Made by a program: the position numbers and the translations under genes. From positions 13,175,752 to 13,239,751 of the forward strand of contig OY821742.1 of NCBI GenBank assembly GCA_963682055.1: 64,000 nt of DNA. The letters run 5' to 3'. This DNA comes from Primula veris (Eukaryota > Streptophyta > Magnoliopsida > Ericales > Primulaceae). The notes beneath the pieces are model-generated. The model did not search any database and was not told the origin of the DNA. It worked only from the letters and a program-made list of their open reading frames with translations. Positions 46,071 through 57,700 of this stretch are shown here, piece after piece; position 1 is the first letter of the stretch; every line of letters begins with the position of its first letter.

Positions 46071-47514
46071 TGTTGGTTTCCGTGTACGAAATAACAATTA
46101 ACAATAAATAAAGGACTAAACAAGAATTAAACAAAACCAGTGTAATCTTTATTAATTTCCAATTGGAATAGAATAAACTGATTACAACATGTAAGTACTG
46201 AAAAGTAATTAAAGCAAACGTTATCAGATTATTATTAATTAATAATCTGATGTATTGAATTGCAATAAATAGAAACTGCCGGACTGGAAAGTATAAACTT
46301 AACAGCCGGACTGTTCTGTTTTAAATTGAAATTACAGGACTGAATTGAAACTATTCTAATTACTGAATTAAATTACAGAATAGTAATTACAGCAAAAAAC
46401 AGAACTTTAAAGAAATTACAGAAAGGTACAAACAGAATATAAAGCTACAGCTAAGGACAGCAAATTAAAATACTGAAATAAAAAAGACAGAATTGAAATG
46501 CGTAAATGAAATGGACAGAATTAAAATAACTGAATTTAAATGCGAAAATTAAAATGAACAGAATGTAAATAAATTTAGACGAGTCTACTGTTAACAGTAT
46601 GCCCTTAACCGATATTCGCCCAACCACCTTGATTGTTTCTGGTTGCGTTGTCGCTTCGATCCCAATGTACAACGTCTCGGATGACTCGCCGGAAACTGGC
46701 GACGAGTCAAGGTCGAGCTGTTGGTGGGTGGTTCTCTCTGGTTCTAAAATGTAACGCTAATTTTTGGAGAGATGATATATGCTACTGGTGTTTGATTTCA
46801 GAATGTTATGTGTATTTGACATGTGGGGGGGTCTACCTATTTATAGGCTTGCTGAGTATCTCAGCCATTAAAGTCACTTTACTACTGTCAGTTTTTGAAA
46901 TTCGAAACTGCAGTATTAACTTTGCAATGAATTCATATTTGTTGCAACAGTTACAGCTTTGCTGGAAGCTTTTCCCGAGCAGGCATGCGTTTCCCGAACA
47001 GGCACGCTTTTCCCGAACAGGCGCGCTTTTCCCGAACAGGAACACTTTTCCCGAACTGGAACAGGCGCACTTTTTCCCGTTGAGCTAAAAACCCGACGAG
47101 CAAGCCCGCCCGACCGAGCAAGCCCATGTGTGGTACACAAGACACACATGTGTATGTGGACACACTACTTAATATCCACATGGGATACCTTAGTATATAT
47201 ATTGTAAAAATCACTCATGATTTTCCAATGTGGGATAACCCTCATGGGTTAAATCCCATTTCTTTTCTCATTTTCCAGCATTGACTTTATTTCCTCTTTC
47301 GAGTATCAACCTTCGAGTCCAATTATCATTCACACCCTTCCTCTGAATAGGTCATGCGATATACCGTTGCGAAGCTCGTCGTACGAGCTACTCAAACGCT
47401 TTGAGTATGGCCTCAGAAAACTGAGTAGTCGCATCGAAAATTGACTCAAAGATGGTCCCTGACCACTTGGAACAACCATGTTTAAAAACATGTTTTCCTA
47501 CAATTTTTCCAACA
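46071..47514 (-). repeat. 3' LTR of copia B
   Basis: 1,444 bp, read on the minus strand from TGTTGGAAAAATTG to the GTACACGGAAACCAACA end. It contains degenerate 18-19-bp repeats of TTCCCGAACAGG(C)-C at 46970-47075. 46560-46740 is shared with LTRs of copia E (11700-11880). Confidence 0.88.
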
Positions 47515-47526
47515 ATCCCCCACATG

Positions 47527-48071
47527 AATGCAATTGGCTCGAAAGCCCATGTCCTAAATGCAAATCAAGAGAACCGTAAAAGTTCACTGCCTAAGGTCAG
47601 GTAGCGCGCGCCTTGAACCTGCCGTAGCGGAATACCACCCAGAATACTGCTATTAGGTAGCTGTAAAGCTTTGAACCATCAAGCTTTGTGTATCCCAGAA
47701 TGGCACCTGCACAGTGCCCTCTCTACCCACGTACTAGGCCCTTTAGTTGTTGTCCATATTTGGCCTGGACTGCCTTGGCAACTTCAACTGAGTGCTCTAG
47801 TGAATTAGCCCAAGCTCATCACATGGTACCGGCCTTACACACTCGTTATAGGTGTTCCAAGTCGAAAGTGTCCTGACTCACTTTACTCGACCGTCGAGTT
47901 ACTTGGATCATTAAGAGCCTCAAGCTCACCCTTACAATGGTACAGGTCTATCACTCTGTCATCGCGGAAATGGGCTGGGAACTCCAGGTTCCCGAGTGCT
48001 TTGTTCGGTTGCCCCCACAGTTCAGTTTCCCTTTGAACCTATCAGGAAATATTCCGTTTAGGTTGGGTTGC
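47527..48071 (-). other. copia B 3' untranslated region
   Basis: Non-coding sequence between the RNase H stop and the polypurine tract. It corresponds to 19750-20290 of element C, including phrases around AGGTTCAAG-C-CGCTACCTG near 47600. Confidence 0.7.
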
Positions 48072-48689
48072 CTATGGGGGGGCCACCAATTTAATGGGCT
48101 TTAATCCCATTCCGTTCGATGACGTCTCGACTCCCACTTGAGTCAAGCCTTTTGTTAATGGATCCGCTATGTTTTCCTTTGATCTCACAAAATCTAAGGA
48201 TACCACACCGTTGGATAACAATTCCCTTACGGATTTATGTCTCCGACGTATATGTCGAGACTTTCCATTATACATATGATCCTGAGCCCGCGCAATAGCT
48301 GATTGACTATCGCAATGCATGCTTATTGCGGGAACAGGTTTTGGCCACATTGGAATTCCTTCCAATAGACTTCTCAGCCAATCTGCCTCTTCGGTTGCTA
48401 AGTCTAACGCTATGAATTCTGATTCCATAGTTGACCTTGCAATGCATGTCTGTTTGGAGGATCTCCAAGACACAACAGCTCCTCCCATTATAAACACATA
48501 TCCACTCGTGGACCTTGTGCTATTGGAGTCTGATATCCAGTTCGCATCTGAATACCCTTCCAGTACCGCTGGATATCTGGTATAGTGCAGCCCGTAATTG
48601 GCTGAAAACCTCATATATCTGAGAAGTTTCATTATGGCCTTCCAGTGTTCCTCATTCGGATTGCTGGTGTACCTATTCAGTCTACTCAC
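48072..48689 (-). CDS. copia B RNase H region, frame-shifted from pol
   Basis: 205 codons read on the minus strand: [15 protein letters not shown], then [19 protein letters not shown] (catalytic D), [20 protein letters not shown] (catalytic E), [12 protein letters not shown] (catalytic D) and the [10 protein letters not shown]-terminal motif. It is normally the tail of the pol polyprotein. Here it is out of frame because one base is missing at about 48690, just after the TRPDIA motif of RT. The start given is that of the open frame, not a real initiation site. Confidence 0.88.
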   Translation of the reverse strand: MSRLNRYTSNPNEEHWKAIMKLLRYMRFSANYGLHYTRYPAVLEGYSDANWISDSNSTRSTSGYVFIMGGAVVSWRSSKQTCIARSTMESEFIALDLATEEADWLRSLLEGIPMWPKPVPAISMHCDSQSAIARAQDHMYNGKSRHIRRRHKSVRELLSNGVVSLDFVRSKENIADPLTKGLTQVGVETSSNGMGLKPIKLVAPP

Positions 48690-51250
48690 TGAGTTGCTAT
48701 GTCTGGTCTAGTGCAATTCATTATATACATGAGACTGCCTATGACTCGAGAGAATTCCAATTGATTCACACTTTTACCGAAATTCTTTTTCAGGTTACAG
48801 TTGAACTCAATTGGGGTTCTAGACATAGCCTTACTGTCCTTGTCAAACTTGTCTAAAACTTGTTTAACATAGTGACTTTGGGACAAGGCATACCCCTCTG
48901 ATGTTTTGGTAATCTTCATACCAAGTATTACATCAGCTATACCCAGGTCCTTCATATCGAAGTGTTGTGATAACATTTTCTTTGTGGAGCTGATTCTATC
49001 ATTACTCCCAATTATGATCATGTCATCCACATAGAGACAGACTACAACACAGTCTCTTCCACTTCCTTTGGAGTAGACACATTTATCACACTCATTAATG
49101 TGAAAACCGTTTGATAGCATAATTCTATCAAACTTCTCGTGCCATTGCTTTGGCGCTTGTTTGAGTCCATATAGAGACTTTACAAGTTTGCACACTTGGT
49201 GCTCTTTACCAGGAATTACAAACCCTTCCGGTTGTTCCATGTAAATCTCTTCTTCCAGTTCTCCATTCAGAAATGCTGTCTTTACATCCATTTGATGTAT
49301 TTCCATATCAAACAAAGCTACGAGAGCAATGACGATTCGGATGGACGTTTTCCTGGAGACAGGAGCATAAGTGTCAAAATAATCGACACCTTCCGTTTGC
49401 CTGAAGCCTTTCACTACAAGTCTCGCCTTGTATTTCTCAATCGTGCCGTCAACCTTTAACTTCCTCTTGAAGATCCACTTGTGACCTAGGGGCTTGCATC
49501 CTTTCGGAAGATCCACTAGTTCCCAAGTGTGATTTTGCATGATTGATTCAATTTCATTTTGAATAGCTTCTTCCCAATATTGGGAATCCGGTGTTGACAT
49601 AGCTTGTTTATATGTCGCCGGTTCGCCTTCAACCATGAAGGTTAGGAAATCAGGTCCAAAGGAAGTTTCCGTCATTGCCCTTTTGCTGCGCCGAGGCTCT
49701 TCCTCTTCCTCTTCTTTTGTCGGTTCACTTGCCCCCACATTTCCTTCACTGTTCAACTCTTCAGTTGGTACAGATGTAGGTAATTTCCGGGGAAAGATAT
49801 CCTCAAAGAAGGAGGCCTCTCGGCTTTCCATATACGTATCTACGTGCACATCGGGATTGTCCGATTTGTGTACGAGAAACCGATATGCACTACTATTATG
49901 TGCATATCCGATGAACACACAGTCCACCGTTTTAGGACCAATTCTCATCCTCTTAGGAGTGGGAACTAGGACCTTCGCGAGACAACCCCAAACCCGCAAG
50001 TTCTTATAACTGGGTTGATGACCTTTCCATAATTCATATGGAGTCTTTTCTCGCTTCTTATGTGGTAACTTGTTTAAAACATAGTTTGCGGAAAGTATCG
50101 CTTCCCCCCACATGTTCTGGGGTAACCCAGAACTGATTAGCATAGCATTCATCATTTCCTTTAGCGTTCTATTTTTACGCTCAGCAACCCCATTTTGCTC
50201 GGGAGTGTATGGGGCTGTGGTTTGATGTATAATGCCGCTTTCTGCGCATATCTGCTCAAACGGTGATTCAAATTCACCGCCTCTATCACTTCTCAATGTT
50301 TTAATTTTTCTATTGAGTTGATTTTCAACTTCGGTCTTATAAAGAGCGAATTTCTCAACTGCTTCGTCTTTACTTCTCATTAAGTAAACGTAGCAGTATC
50401 TAGTACAATCATCTATAAAGGTGATAAAGTACTTTTTCCCTCCTCGTGTTTGTATAAACTTTAAGTCGCATACATCCGTGTGTATTAGACCGAGAGGTTC
50501 ACTTTCTCGTTCAACATGTTGAAACGATGATTTCGTTAATTTTGCCTCTACACAAATCTCACATTTGTGTTGCTTATCAAAAACAAAATTTGGTATTAGT
50601 TTTAGTGATATTAATTTCTTTAAAGAATTATAATTCACGTGACCTAATCTACCATGCCACAAATGAAATGACTCAAATAAATACTCAAAATTAGAATTTT
50701 TATTGGGCTCTTGGGCAACAGTCATTACATCACTAGTGCTAGCCTCAGCTTTAGCACCTTTATTGGGAGCAGGTGTCCATACGTTTAACTTAAACATGCC
50801 GTTGGTCATATAGCCACGGCCTACATAGACACCATTTTTGGTGATTACAATTTTATCAGATTCTAAGACTAGCTTGAACCCGTTCTTCACCATCACCGAT
50901 CCGGATACCAGATTCTTACGGATATCCGGAACATGAAGCACATTAGTCAACCTCAGCTCTTTTCCTGAGGTCATCTTCATTACCACCATTCCTTTTCCTT
51001 CCACCTTGGAAGTAGCAGAATTTCCCATGAAGCAGCTTTCTCCCTCTACTGCCTCGTAGGTCATAAACATCCACCTTGTTGAGCAGATGTGGCTCGTGGC
51101 GCCGGTATCCAGCCACCACTCTTTGGGATTGCTCTCCACGAGATTCACCTCAGAGACCACAGCAGTAAAGTGGTCGTCATCTCGTCCTCCCTCTGCCAGA
51201 TGAGCCTGAGCTGGAGCTTTCCTCTTCCCTTTGCCCTTAAAGTTCCTCGG
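48686..51250 (-). CDS. pol: copia B Pol: protease, integrase, reverse transcriptase
   Basis: A frame open on the minus strand from about 51250 to 48686. Order: protease [12 protein letters not shown] (about 51125-51090); integrase zinc finger [11 protein letters not shown] ... CEICVEAK; integrase core with D (IHTDVCD), D (RSDRGGEF) and E (NGVAERKNR); integrase C-terminal region ([26 protein letters not shown]). An acidic E-rich linker follows, then RT with [36 protein letters not shown] and the catalytic [10 protein letters not shown] at about 49040-49015. All listed catalytic residues are present. The frame ends in a premature stop after TRPDIA because of a one-base loss. It lacks its own ATG; relatives translate it as a fusion with gag. 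Confidence 0.92.
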   Translation of the reverse strand, partial: PRNFKGKGKRKAPAQAHLAEGGRDDDHFTAVVSEVNLVESNPKEWWLDTGATSHICSTRWMFMTYEAVEGESCFMGNSATSKVEGKGMVVMKMTSGKELRLTNVLHVPDIRKNLVSGSVMVKNGFKLVLESDKIVITKNGVYVGRGYMTNGMFKLNVWTPAPNKGAKAEASTSDVMTVAQEPNKNSNFEYLFESFHLWHGRLGHVNYNSLKKLISLKLIPNFVFDKQHKCEICVEAKLTKSSFQHVERESEPLGLIHTDVCDLKFIQTRGGKKYFITFIDDCTRYCYVYLMRSKDEAVEKFALYKTEVENQLNRKIKTLRSDRGGEFESPFEQICAESGIIHQTTAPYTPEQNGVAERKNRTLKEMMNAMLISSGLPQNMWGEAILSANYVLNKLPHKKREKTPYELWKGHQPSYKNLRVWGCLAKVLVPTPKRMRIGPKTVDCVFIGYAHNSSAYRFLVHKSDNPDVHVDTYMESREASFFEDIFPRKLPTSVPTEELNSEGNVGASEPTKEEEEEEPRRSKRAMTETSFGPDFLTFMVEGEPATYKQAMSTPDSQYWEEAIQNEIESIMQNHTWELVDLPKGCKPLGHKWIFKRKLKVDGTIEKYKARLVVKGFRQTEGVDYFDTYAPVSRKTSIRIVIALVALFDMEIHQMDVKTAFLNGELEEEIYMEQPEGFVIPGKEHQVCKLVKSLYGLKQAPKQWHEKFDRIMLSNGFHINECDKCVYSKGSGRDCVVVCLYVDDMIIIGSNDRISSTKKMLSQHFDMKDLGIADVILGMKITKTSEGYALSQSHYVKQVLDKFDKDSKAMSRTPIEFNCNLKKNFGKSVNQLEFSRVIGSLMYIMNCTRPDIATQ

Positions 51251-52082
51251 GGGGGCTTAGGCTTAGCAGCGCCTTTATTGTCATAACAGTCCGCGGCACG
51301 ATGGCCGGTCCTGTTACACACAAAACAGGTTCCCGTAAATTTCTTTGCGACAACAGCACTGCCTCCGATGTCAAAACGTTTCCGTTTGACGTTGGAGCTT
51401 TCGACCACATTGGCCTTTGCCATCGGGATGACAGCACCACCGACTCTCCTCACGGAGCGACGGTTGCTCACCTCGATATTGAGCTTCTCAATGAGCCCCT
51501 CCAACCTCATTTCCTTCCGCTTGTGCTTCAGGTAGTTTTGAAAGTCTTTCCAAGACGGCGGCAATTTCTCAATCATGAGTGCCACCTGGAAAGGCTCATC
51601 AATAACTAGCCCCTCAGCCTCAAGGCGGTGATAAATCAGTTGGAGCTCCTCAACTTGCTCCATGACACCCCTGCTGTCAGTCATACGGTACTCGTGAAAG
51701 TCCGTGACAACAAATCTCTTTGTGTCAGCGTTATTCACCTTGTACTTATTTTCGAGAGTCTCCCACAGCTCCTTTGCAGTAGCTTTGGGCTCGAAAACAC
51801 TAAATAGCGTGTCATCGAGAGCACACAGGATATAGTTCTTGCATAGGTAGTCGGCATGTCTCCATGCCTCAACCGCAGAGAACGACTGCTCGTCCAGATC
51901 GTCCTCGCTTAGGACGGGAGCAGTCTCCTTAAGAAACCTGGTCAAATTCAGAGTGGTGAGATAAAGCAGCATCTTTTGCTGCCAACGTTTGAAGTTGTCA
52001 CCCCTGAATTTTTCCGGTTTCTCCAGATGAGAAGTCGGCAAAGTAGGCACTGCCGAATACATCGGTGCCTTGCCCTTGGCAG
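51145..52082 (-). CDS. gag: copia B Gag
   Basis: Recognisable Gag from MYSAVPTLPTSHLEKPEKF through KRWQQKMLLYLTTL, AKELWETLENKYKV, DFHEYRMTDSRGVMEQ and EKLPPSWKDFQNYLK to the CCHC knuckle CFVCNRTGHRAADC. The frame is open further upstream to 52230, but 52083-52230 is LTR sequence joined by the deletion, so the start is artificial. Gag and pol frames diverge at a run of seven C's at about 51248; one missing base would explain it. The run does not fit a classic X-XXY-YYZ slippery site in the gag frame, so a mutation is likelier than programmed frameshifting. Confidence 0.88.
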
Positions 52083-52583
52083 GCACGCTTTTCCCGAACA
52101 GGCGCGCTTTTCCCGAACAGGAACACTTTTCCCGAACTGGAACAGGCGCACTTTTTCCCGTTGAGCTAAAAACCCGACGAGCAAGCCCGCCCGACCGAGT
52201 AAGCCCATGTGTGGTACACAATACACACATGTGTATGTGGACACACTACTTAATATCCACATGGGATACCTTAGTATATATATTGTAAAAATCACTCATG
52301 ATTTTCCAATGTGGGATAACCCTCATGGGTTAAATCCCATTTCTTTTCTCATTTTCCAGCATTGACTTTATTTCCTCTTTCGAGTATCAACCTTCGAGTC
52401 CAATTATCATTCACACCCTTCCTCCGAATAGGTCATGCGATATACCGTTGCGAAGCTCGTCGTACGAGCTACTCAAACGCTTTGAGTATGGCCTCAGAAA
52501 ACTGAGTAGTCGCATCGAAAATTGACTCAAAGATGGTCCCTGACCACTTGGAACAACCATGTTTAAAAACAATTTTTCCAACA
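52083..52583 (-). repeat. truncated 5' LTR of copia B
   Basis: Matches 46998-47514 of the 3' LTR with three substitutions and one 16-bp gap. About 925 bp of LTR beyond 52083 is missing and replaced directly by gag. Confidence 0.9.
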
Positions 52584-52588
52584 ATTTT

Positions 52589-52799
52589 TTCAATGGCCAC
52601 TTACCTTATCTGGAGGGCTAGAAACGATTCTAAGCATGAAAGAGTTGTTGAAGTGAAAGCCATCACTATTCAAGCTAAATTTATGATTATGGTTAAGCTT
52701 AATCAAATGAGCAATATTCCTACAAATAATAGGAATCACTTCATTTTTAGAAATTGGAGCCTTGACAAAAACATTTTTAAGAGTGATGATGATGTTTAA
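52589..52799 (+). pseudogene. LINE ORF2 part 3: C-terminal end
   Basis: After copia B and one copy of its ATTTT duplication, the ORF2 frame resumes without loss, reading SMATYLIWRARNDSKHE and ending at the stop at 52797-52799. This in-frame continuity confirms that copia B entered an existing LINE. Confidence 0.9.
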
Positions 52800-53543
52800 A
52801 TCTGAGCTTAACTTCTTATTTAGTCACCATTGTGTTCTTTGCATACTCTATAAGCTAGTAATGATTAGTTTAAAGTTTTCCTTTTTTAATTTAAATGGTT
52901 TTAGTTACTACTTTGATGATATTAGTGAGGATGAAAAGAGGAGCAAAATCACTTTCAGGTGATCAGTTTTTCATACTTATTTACTTCACCTATAATTTTT
53001 GTTTTTGTCTCGTTTACTGCTGTTATTTTATCCTCATTAGCAGGTCCGCTAGTTGGTGTTACCACCAATTAGGGCAAACAGAGCTACTAGCAGTGACGAA
53101 TGCATGATTCTCTTTGATGAAAAGATGCATGATATTGATGTTTAGTGATGATGAATGGCTGCAGTATTGGTATGATGAAAGTGTGACTTCAAGACCATGT
53201 TCGACTCAAATCGGAAATCAAGAAGTGAAGTTTTCTTTTTACACCCTGTCAAAGAATTGTTGTGTTCGTATTTGTACAGTATCTCCGGAAAATACAAATC
53301 AAAACACGTTCCCTTTGAGTAGTCATTATTGTAAAGTGTAAAGTAACTTGTCTGTTAAACGAGCTATTTGTTATTAGCTCTTAAGAGGCTATGCCTCATA
53401 TACATGAGTTTTTCTTTTTTTATTATTATTTACAATTAGATGAACAGAAATATTTGTTGTGGTACATTAGTTTAGTCAGCAATATGTGTTGTCAAGCTTA
53501 ATTTTCCTTTTTTTAATGCAATTCAATTTTCAAAAAAATATAT
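52800..53543 (+). other. LINE 3' untranslated region
   Basis: About 740 bp without coding signal, ending TTCAAAAAAATATAT immediately before the right 17-bp duplication. The A-tract is short. Confidence 0.75.
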
Positions 53544-53560
53544 ATATATCTTATATTATT
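53544..53560. repeat. 17-bp target-site duplication of the LINE (right copy)
   Basis: ATATATCTTATATTATT, identical to 38057-38073. Confidence 0.85.
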
Positions 53561-54533
53561 TTTTTATAAATTTATTTATTTTTAGAAAAATATCTTTTAT
53601 ATGTAAGCTCTATATAAAAACAATCTCACTGTATTAATAATTTTTCGTAGTGCCGACGATACGACTATACATAAGTTACTGCACTACAATCTAGAGACTA
53701 CAATATCAAAAGGGTTTTCAAAATTATAGTTAAAAGAAATAACATAGCAATTAACCGAGGTTATATATGTTAATCAATGTGGTTCTTCAAATTCACGCAT
53801 AATAAATATGAGAAACACAAAACAAAAAAAAAAAGAATTTCTTGAGCACATAGCTTGGAATACACATATATAGAGAGATAAAGATAAAGCGAGACATAGT
53901 TGAAAATTTCCATGATGTATGGTCCCAAATTTCTCAATAATCATTAGGATCTTATAATATGCTAGAAAAAAGAAGGTAATCTCACTAAAAGATTAGGGGT
54001 ATTTTTGTCCATATGTATATATTTCATTTAACTTCCTAAAAAGGCGTTAAAAGCCAAAAAAAATCCACCAAATAGTTGGGTTATTAATTAATAGATTGCA
54101 AAATAGAAAGTTGGATTATTAAATTTTAGCTTTTAAGGATTATTTTGGCCAAAAATAATATCTATCTATCTATATATACATATACAAATAATATATCTAT
54201 CTATCTATACATCTATATGTACATATATCTATATCTATATATATACAGAACTTCGGCGACGAGACAGGCATCGAACCACCGCCTCCGTCGTCAATGGGTG
54301 ACCTAGAGTATGTCGTCGTCGATAGTGATGTGGCATCGTCAATGATGACCTGCAGCTCTGGCATCGTGATGTAAATTGTATTATAATTGTATGAATATGA
54401 AGGGGCAAGTTTGTGAATATGGAGGGTCTATTTTTGTGAATTCAACTAAACATTTAATTACATTTGATCATTAAACTAAACTAATAATTTACAACATGTC
54501 CGAACATTTAATTACATGTGATAATACAAAAAT
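53561..54533. other. AT-rich intergenic DNA with microsatellite
   Basis: No gene seen. A (TATC)n/(TATA)n stretch occupies about 54161-54245. It is followed by 120 bp of higher GC (54246-54372) with repeated GTCGTC/GGCGACGAG words but no long frame. Confidence 0.5.
54161..54245. repeat. (TATC)n/(TA)n microsatellite
   Basis: About 85 bp of TATCTATC and TATATACA units. Confidence 0.85.
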
Positions 54534-54737
54534 TGTTATAAATACAACTATTAGCTATATATTAGAAAGACAGAAGTAGAGAGATAGAGGAAACAATATA
54601 TTATTAATGAATGAATATTCAAGATACAAGACCAATAACTCTCTTTATATAGATAAAGTGATAGCGTTACAAGTCTACTTGAAACCAATTAAAGCTCATA
54701 AAGCTCAAGCCCAATAGTACAATAATATCCTACAACA
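54534..54737 (-). repeat. 3' LTR of copia family A copy 2
   Basis: 204 bp, minus strand TGTTGTAGGATATTATTGT to TTGTATTTATAACA. It contains a TATATAAAGAG-type promoter sequence on the minus strand. Confidence 0.85.
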
Positions 54738-57700
54738 GTCTCCTTTTAGACGTCTTGAATTATTCGTCTTCATGCAGTCGATATTCATTCGCGGTGCTAA
54801 AAACATAAAACATTAGGGCCGAAAAAACCAGCGTGGGACAAAACCGTTACTAAGGACAAACTATGTAGTAGAATGATAAAGGCCTCATCAAAACCTTGGC
54901 AGAGCACACCAAATGGAAAAATCTCTTGTCTAAGAAAAAAAAGTGCAACAGTGGTAATAGTAGGGGATCAACCACAAAACATGTGCCTCATCAAAATCTT
55001 GCCAGAGCAAACTCAATGGAAAAATCTCTGGTCTAAGGAAAAAGAGTACACTGTGGTAAGAAATATACAACATGATACTCCCCCTAATTTCGGCAATCTT
55101 AAGTGAGATATGATGGGAACGTGTCTTGCTAAAAACCTTTCCAAGGAAAAACAAGTGGAAAAAAAAACTTTGGTCTAAGGATAAAATAGTACACGAGCAT
55201 GCAAGTAGATGCTCCCCTCATTTGCACACGACAGAATGCAAGGATTTCGACTAAATAGTAATTAGTGTAATAAGCATTCTCATGGATGCTCCCCCTCACT
55301 TGCACATGACTGGGTGCAAGGATTTCATATTACAAGAAAGAGAAGCATTCGACTGGATGCTTTATTTACTTCCATACGACTAGATGCAATAAAATCTAAA
55401 GTGGAATAGAACGCGTATTCGACAGGATTCTTTTACACTTTATATGTGAAGATTTATTTCGGCGAGAAATGCTAAATAGCATAATGTAGTCATGTCTCTC
55501 TTGATCGATAAAAACAAATTGTCGTCCAATATGACAAGTGTTTTATCTGGATCGTGAGACAGAGCATATGTAATTCAAATATGACTAATACTAGCTCAAA
55601 GTCATATACACTCTCTAGTTGTCTCATAGAGCACTAATAGATCAAAGTGATTCGTTTGGAATCATTCCAAGACCTCTAAGATATCGCCTTATTCCTAATA
55701 GTAAAGACATACCATGTTAGGATTACGCGGGTCTGATAAGTAACCGGCATCGGTATAACCGAAAAAGGGTTGTGTTAATTCGAGTAACGAAGGGGGCAGG
55801 TACATTCGATGATGCAAATGAGATAAGATAATCCCTCATCCACAGTTAACATAAAATAATGGGAAAATGTCTTTTATGCCATTTTGATGGTAGCATGTTA
55901 GCGCGATACTGTGTCGAGCTATACCATTCACAGCAGACGATATTCGTCCTAGCATATTAGACCAAGTACAATGATGCGCTTATTGTACTTAGATATGAAC
56001 ATCATGGTTCAGTATATCTTCATTGTCTCATTTGAGATGGACCGGGTCTATATCAATATCTAGTAATTGAACGATCATGGGAGACTTTGATGATTTAGCG
56101 TCATAACACCTTCTGGGTGTAGTCTGAATCATGGACTTACATTCAATCTTTATGAGACTCGATCATCAGGGCGAGTCACTACCATGTCTTCCCAAGATTT
56201 TTCATCTCAAAGGCAAATCAAAAAGTGGATTGCGTAATAAAACACGTTAGGGCATAAAACGTGTCTCTACGTATCCCAAGCCGATCAAGTAATCACTTAA
56301 GCAGGATAACACCCCTGCGTGGATTTTATAATCCATATAGTGAATGTCTTAGTTAATTGAGAGAACATGTTCTGTGGTCAGGACCTTCATCTACATCTCG
56401 TCTAAATCCCCATGGATTTAAAATATGACCACATTCATGGCTACATACTCAGTTTTTCGGAAACTACTAAACTGGTAATGTAGAGGACCGTTATAACGTC
56501 CACTACGAGGAAATAAAGCATCTCATAATCAATTCCAAGGTGTGAGAGAAGCCTTGCGCTAGTAGGCGAGCACTTCTACAGTCTTAGGTGGTGTTAGAAC
56601 GACAGGTCCACACACGTTTCGTTCGCTAAGAAATTTGACTTGAAACGTAAGTTTCCATATAAACAAGTCTGAACTTCATTGGCTTTTAGCAACGATATGT
56701 GGTTCCATGTCATCAATTGCTCATATTTTTACTCGTCACCGAATATATGAAAAACTAATCAATGACAGTCTCGTTTCACTTCAATATCGTCTAAGATATC
56801 ATGATCGGAAGATATTTTGAGATTCTCAGGATGAGGAGGAATCACACATTTCCTAGATCCTTTATAATCTTGTGCGACAAGCGAGTGTCAGTTCACCTCT
56901 CAGGGGCCTGAACGAATTAAGAACCAGTCAACTTTCTCGTATCTAGGGAAGGACAACATACTGGACAGCTGACAACGTCGTCCTTTGCTTGGTGGGTTCG
57001 GCCATAGCAACGTGTTACAATAGGAATACCGCATCCGGCAGGAACGTCTTTTCTTGCAAGTATAATTATAGCAGGTATAAATGATTTCGTGATATTTCAT
57101 AAATTATCAAGTGCGTCTGTCACTTATTTAGACTTGGGGGAGTCTCCACACAAACTTGTCACTAAGTGTAGTTTGGGGATCAAGCTAAGACTGAGTGGGT
57201 TATGCCACGTTACTTCATGTCATTCCTTATTAATGATAACGTGCAAATCTCCTCCTAACGATGGGGAGAACAGTCTTAGCGCTTTTGCATATCATACGGT
57301 AAAGAGCTCTTGCCAAGGTTACTCTATCAAATGATAGGCAGGGGATTCATAAACGACTTATGTCCCCTTCAGATGTCCATATTTTGAACGCTATAGCGGC
57401 TCAATAAAAATATTAATTAAGCATTTAAAGCACGTTTTAATACGAGTCTTCTGACTCATAACCAGTAACCAGCTGGTAAGCATATGATGTTTGAGTGTCT
57501 ACGAGCCTCACAACGGACCAATGCAGCAAAATAGCATAACCCCACATGAAAAAATAAATCTTGATAAGCAAGACCAAGAAGTGTGTGCAATCATTTGCAT
57601 TCGCATCATCAAACTTTCTATGAGTCCATTTGGTTCTGAACATAATCGACAGGATGTTAAATTTCAATTCCCAAACTCAAGTAATACACATGGAAATTTT

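Larger units (their letters stand above)
46071..52583 (-). mobile_element. Ty1/copia element B, young, inserted in the LINE
   Basis: Minus-strand element with exact 5-bp duplications ATTTT (46066-46070 and 52584-52588) inside LINE ORF2. The 3' LTR (46071-47514) is full; the 5' LTR (52083-52583) keeps only its first 501 bp. A polypurine tract (reverse complement CATGTGGGGGAT) lies at 47515-47526. The shared LTR parts differ by three substitutions and a 16-bp gap. A deletion removed the rest of the 5' LTR, the primer site and probably the gag start, fusing LTR sequence to gag. Gag, protease, integrase, RT and RNase H remain nearly intact. Confidence 0.93.
38074..53543 (+). mobile_element. L1-type LINE, about 6.4 kb, split by two later insertions
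   Basis: Bounded by exact 17-bp duplications and ending in a short A-tract (CAAAAAAATATAT). Content in order: ORF1 with DUF4283-like and CCHC domains; ORF2 with AP endonuclease, RT and a C-terminal zf-RVT domain; and a 3' UTR of about 0.7 kb. It is interrupted at 42045-44569 by a Gypsy-type solo LTR and at 46071-52583 by copia B. Removing these leaves about 6.4 kb, full length for a plant L1. Several nonsense and frame changes make it inactive. Confidence 0.9.

Noticed and set aside
46633..47207. Plus- and minus-strand frames with repeated S-R-T-G or C-S-G-K segments
   Set aside because: They fall in the minisatellite of the copia B LTR, reappear in the truncated second LTR, and have no coding support.
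48319..50009. Several plus-strand frames of 60-125 codons across copia B
   Set aside because: Antisense shadows of the long minus-strand pol frame.
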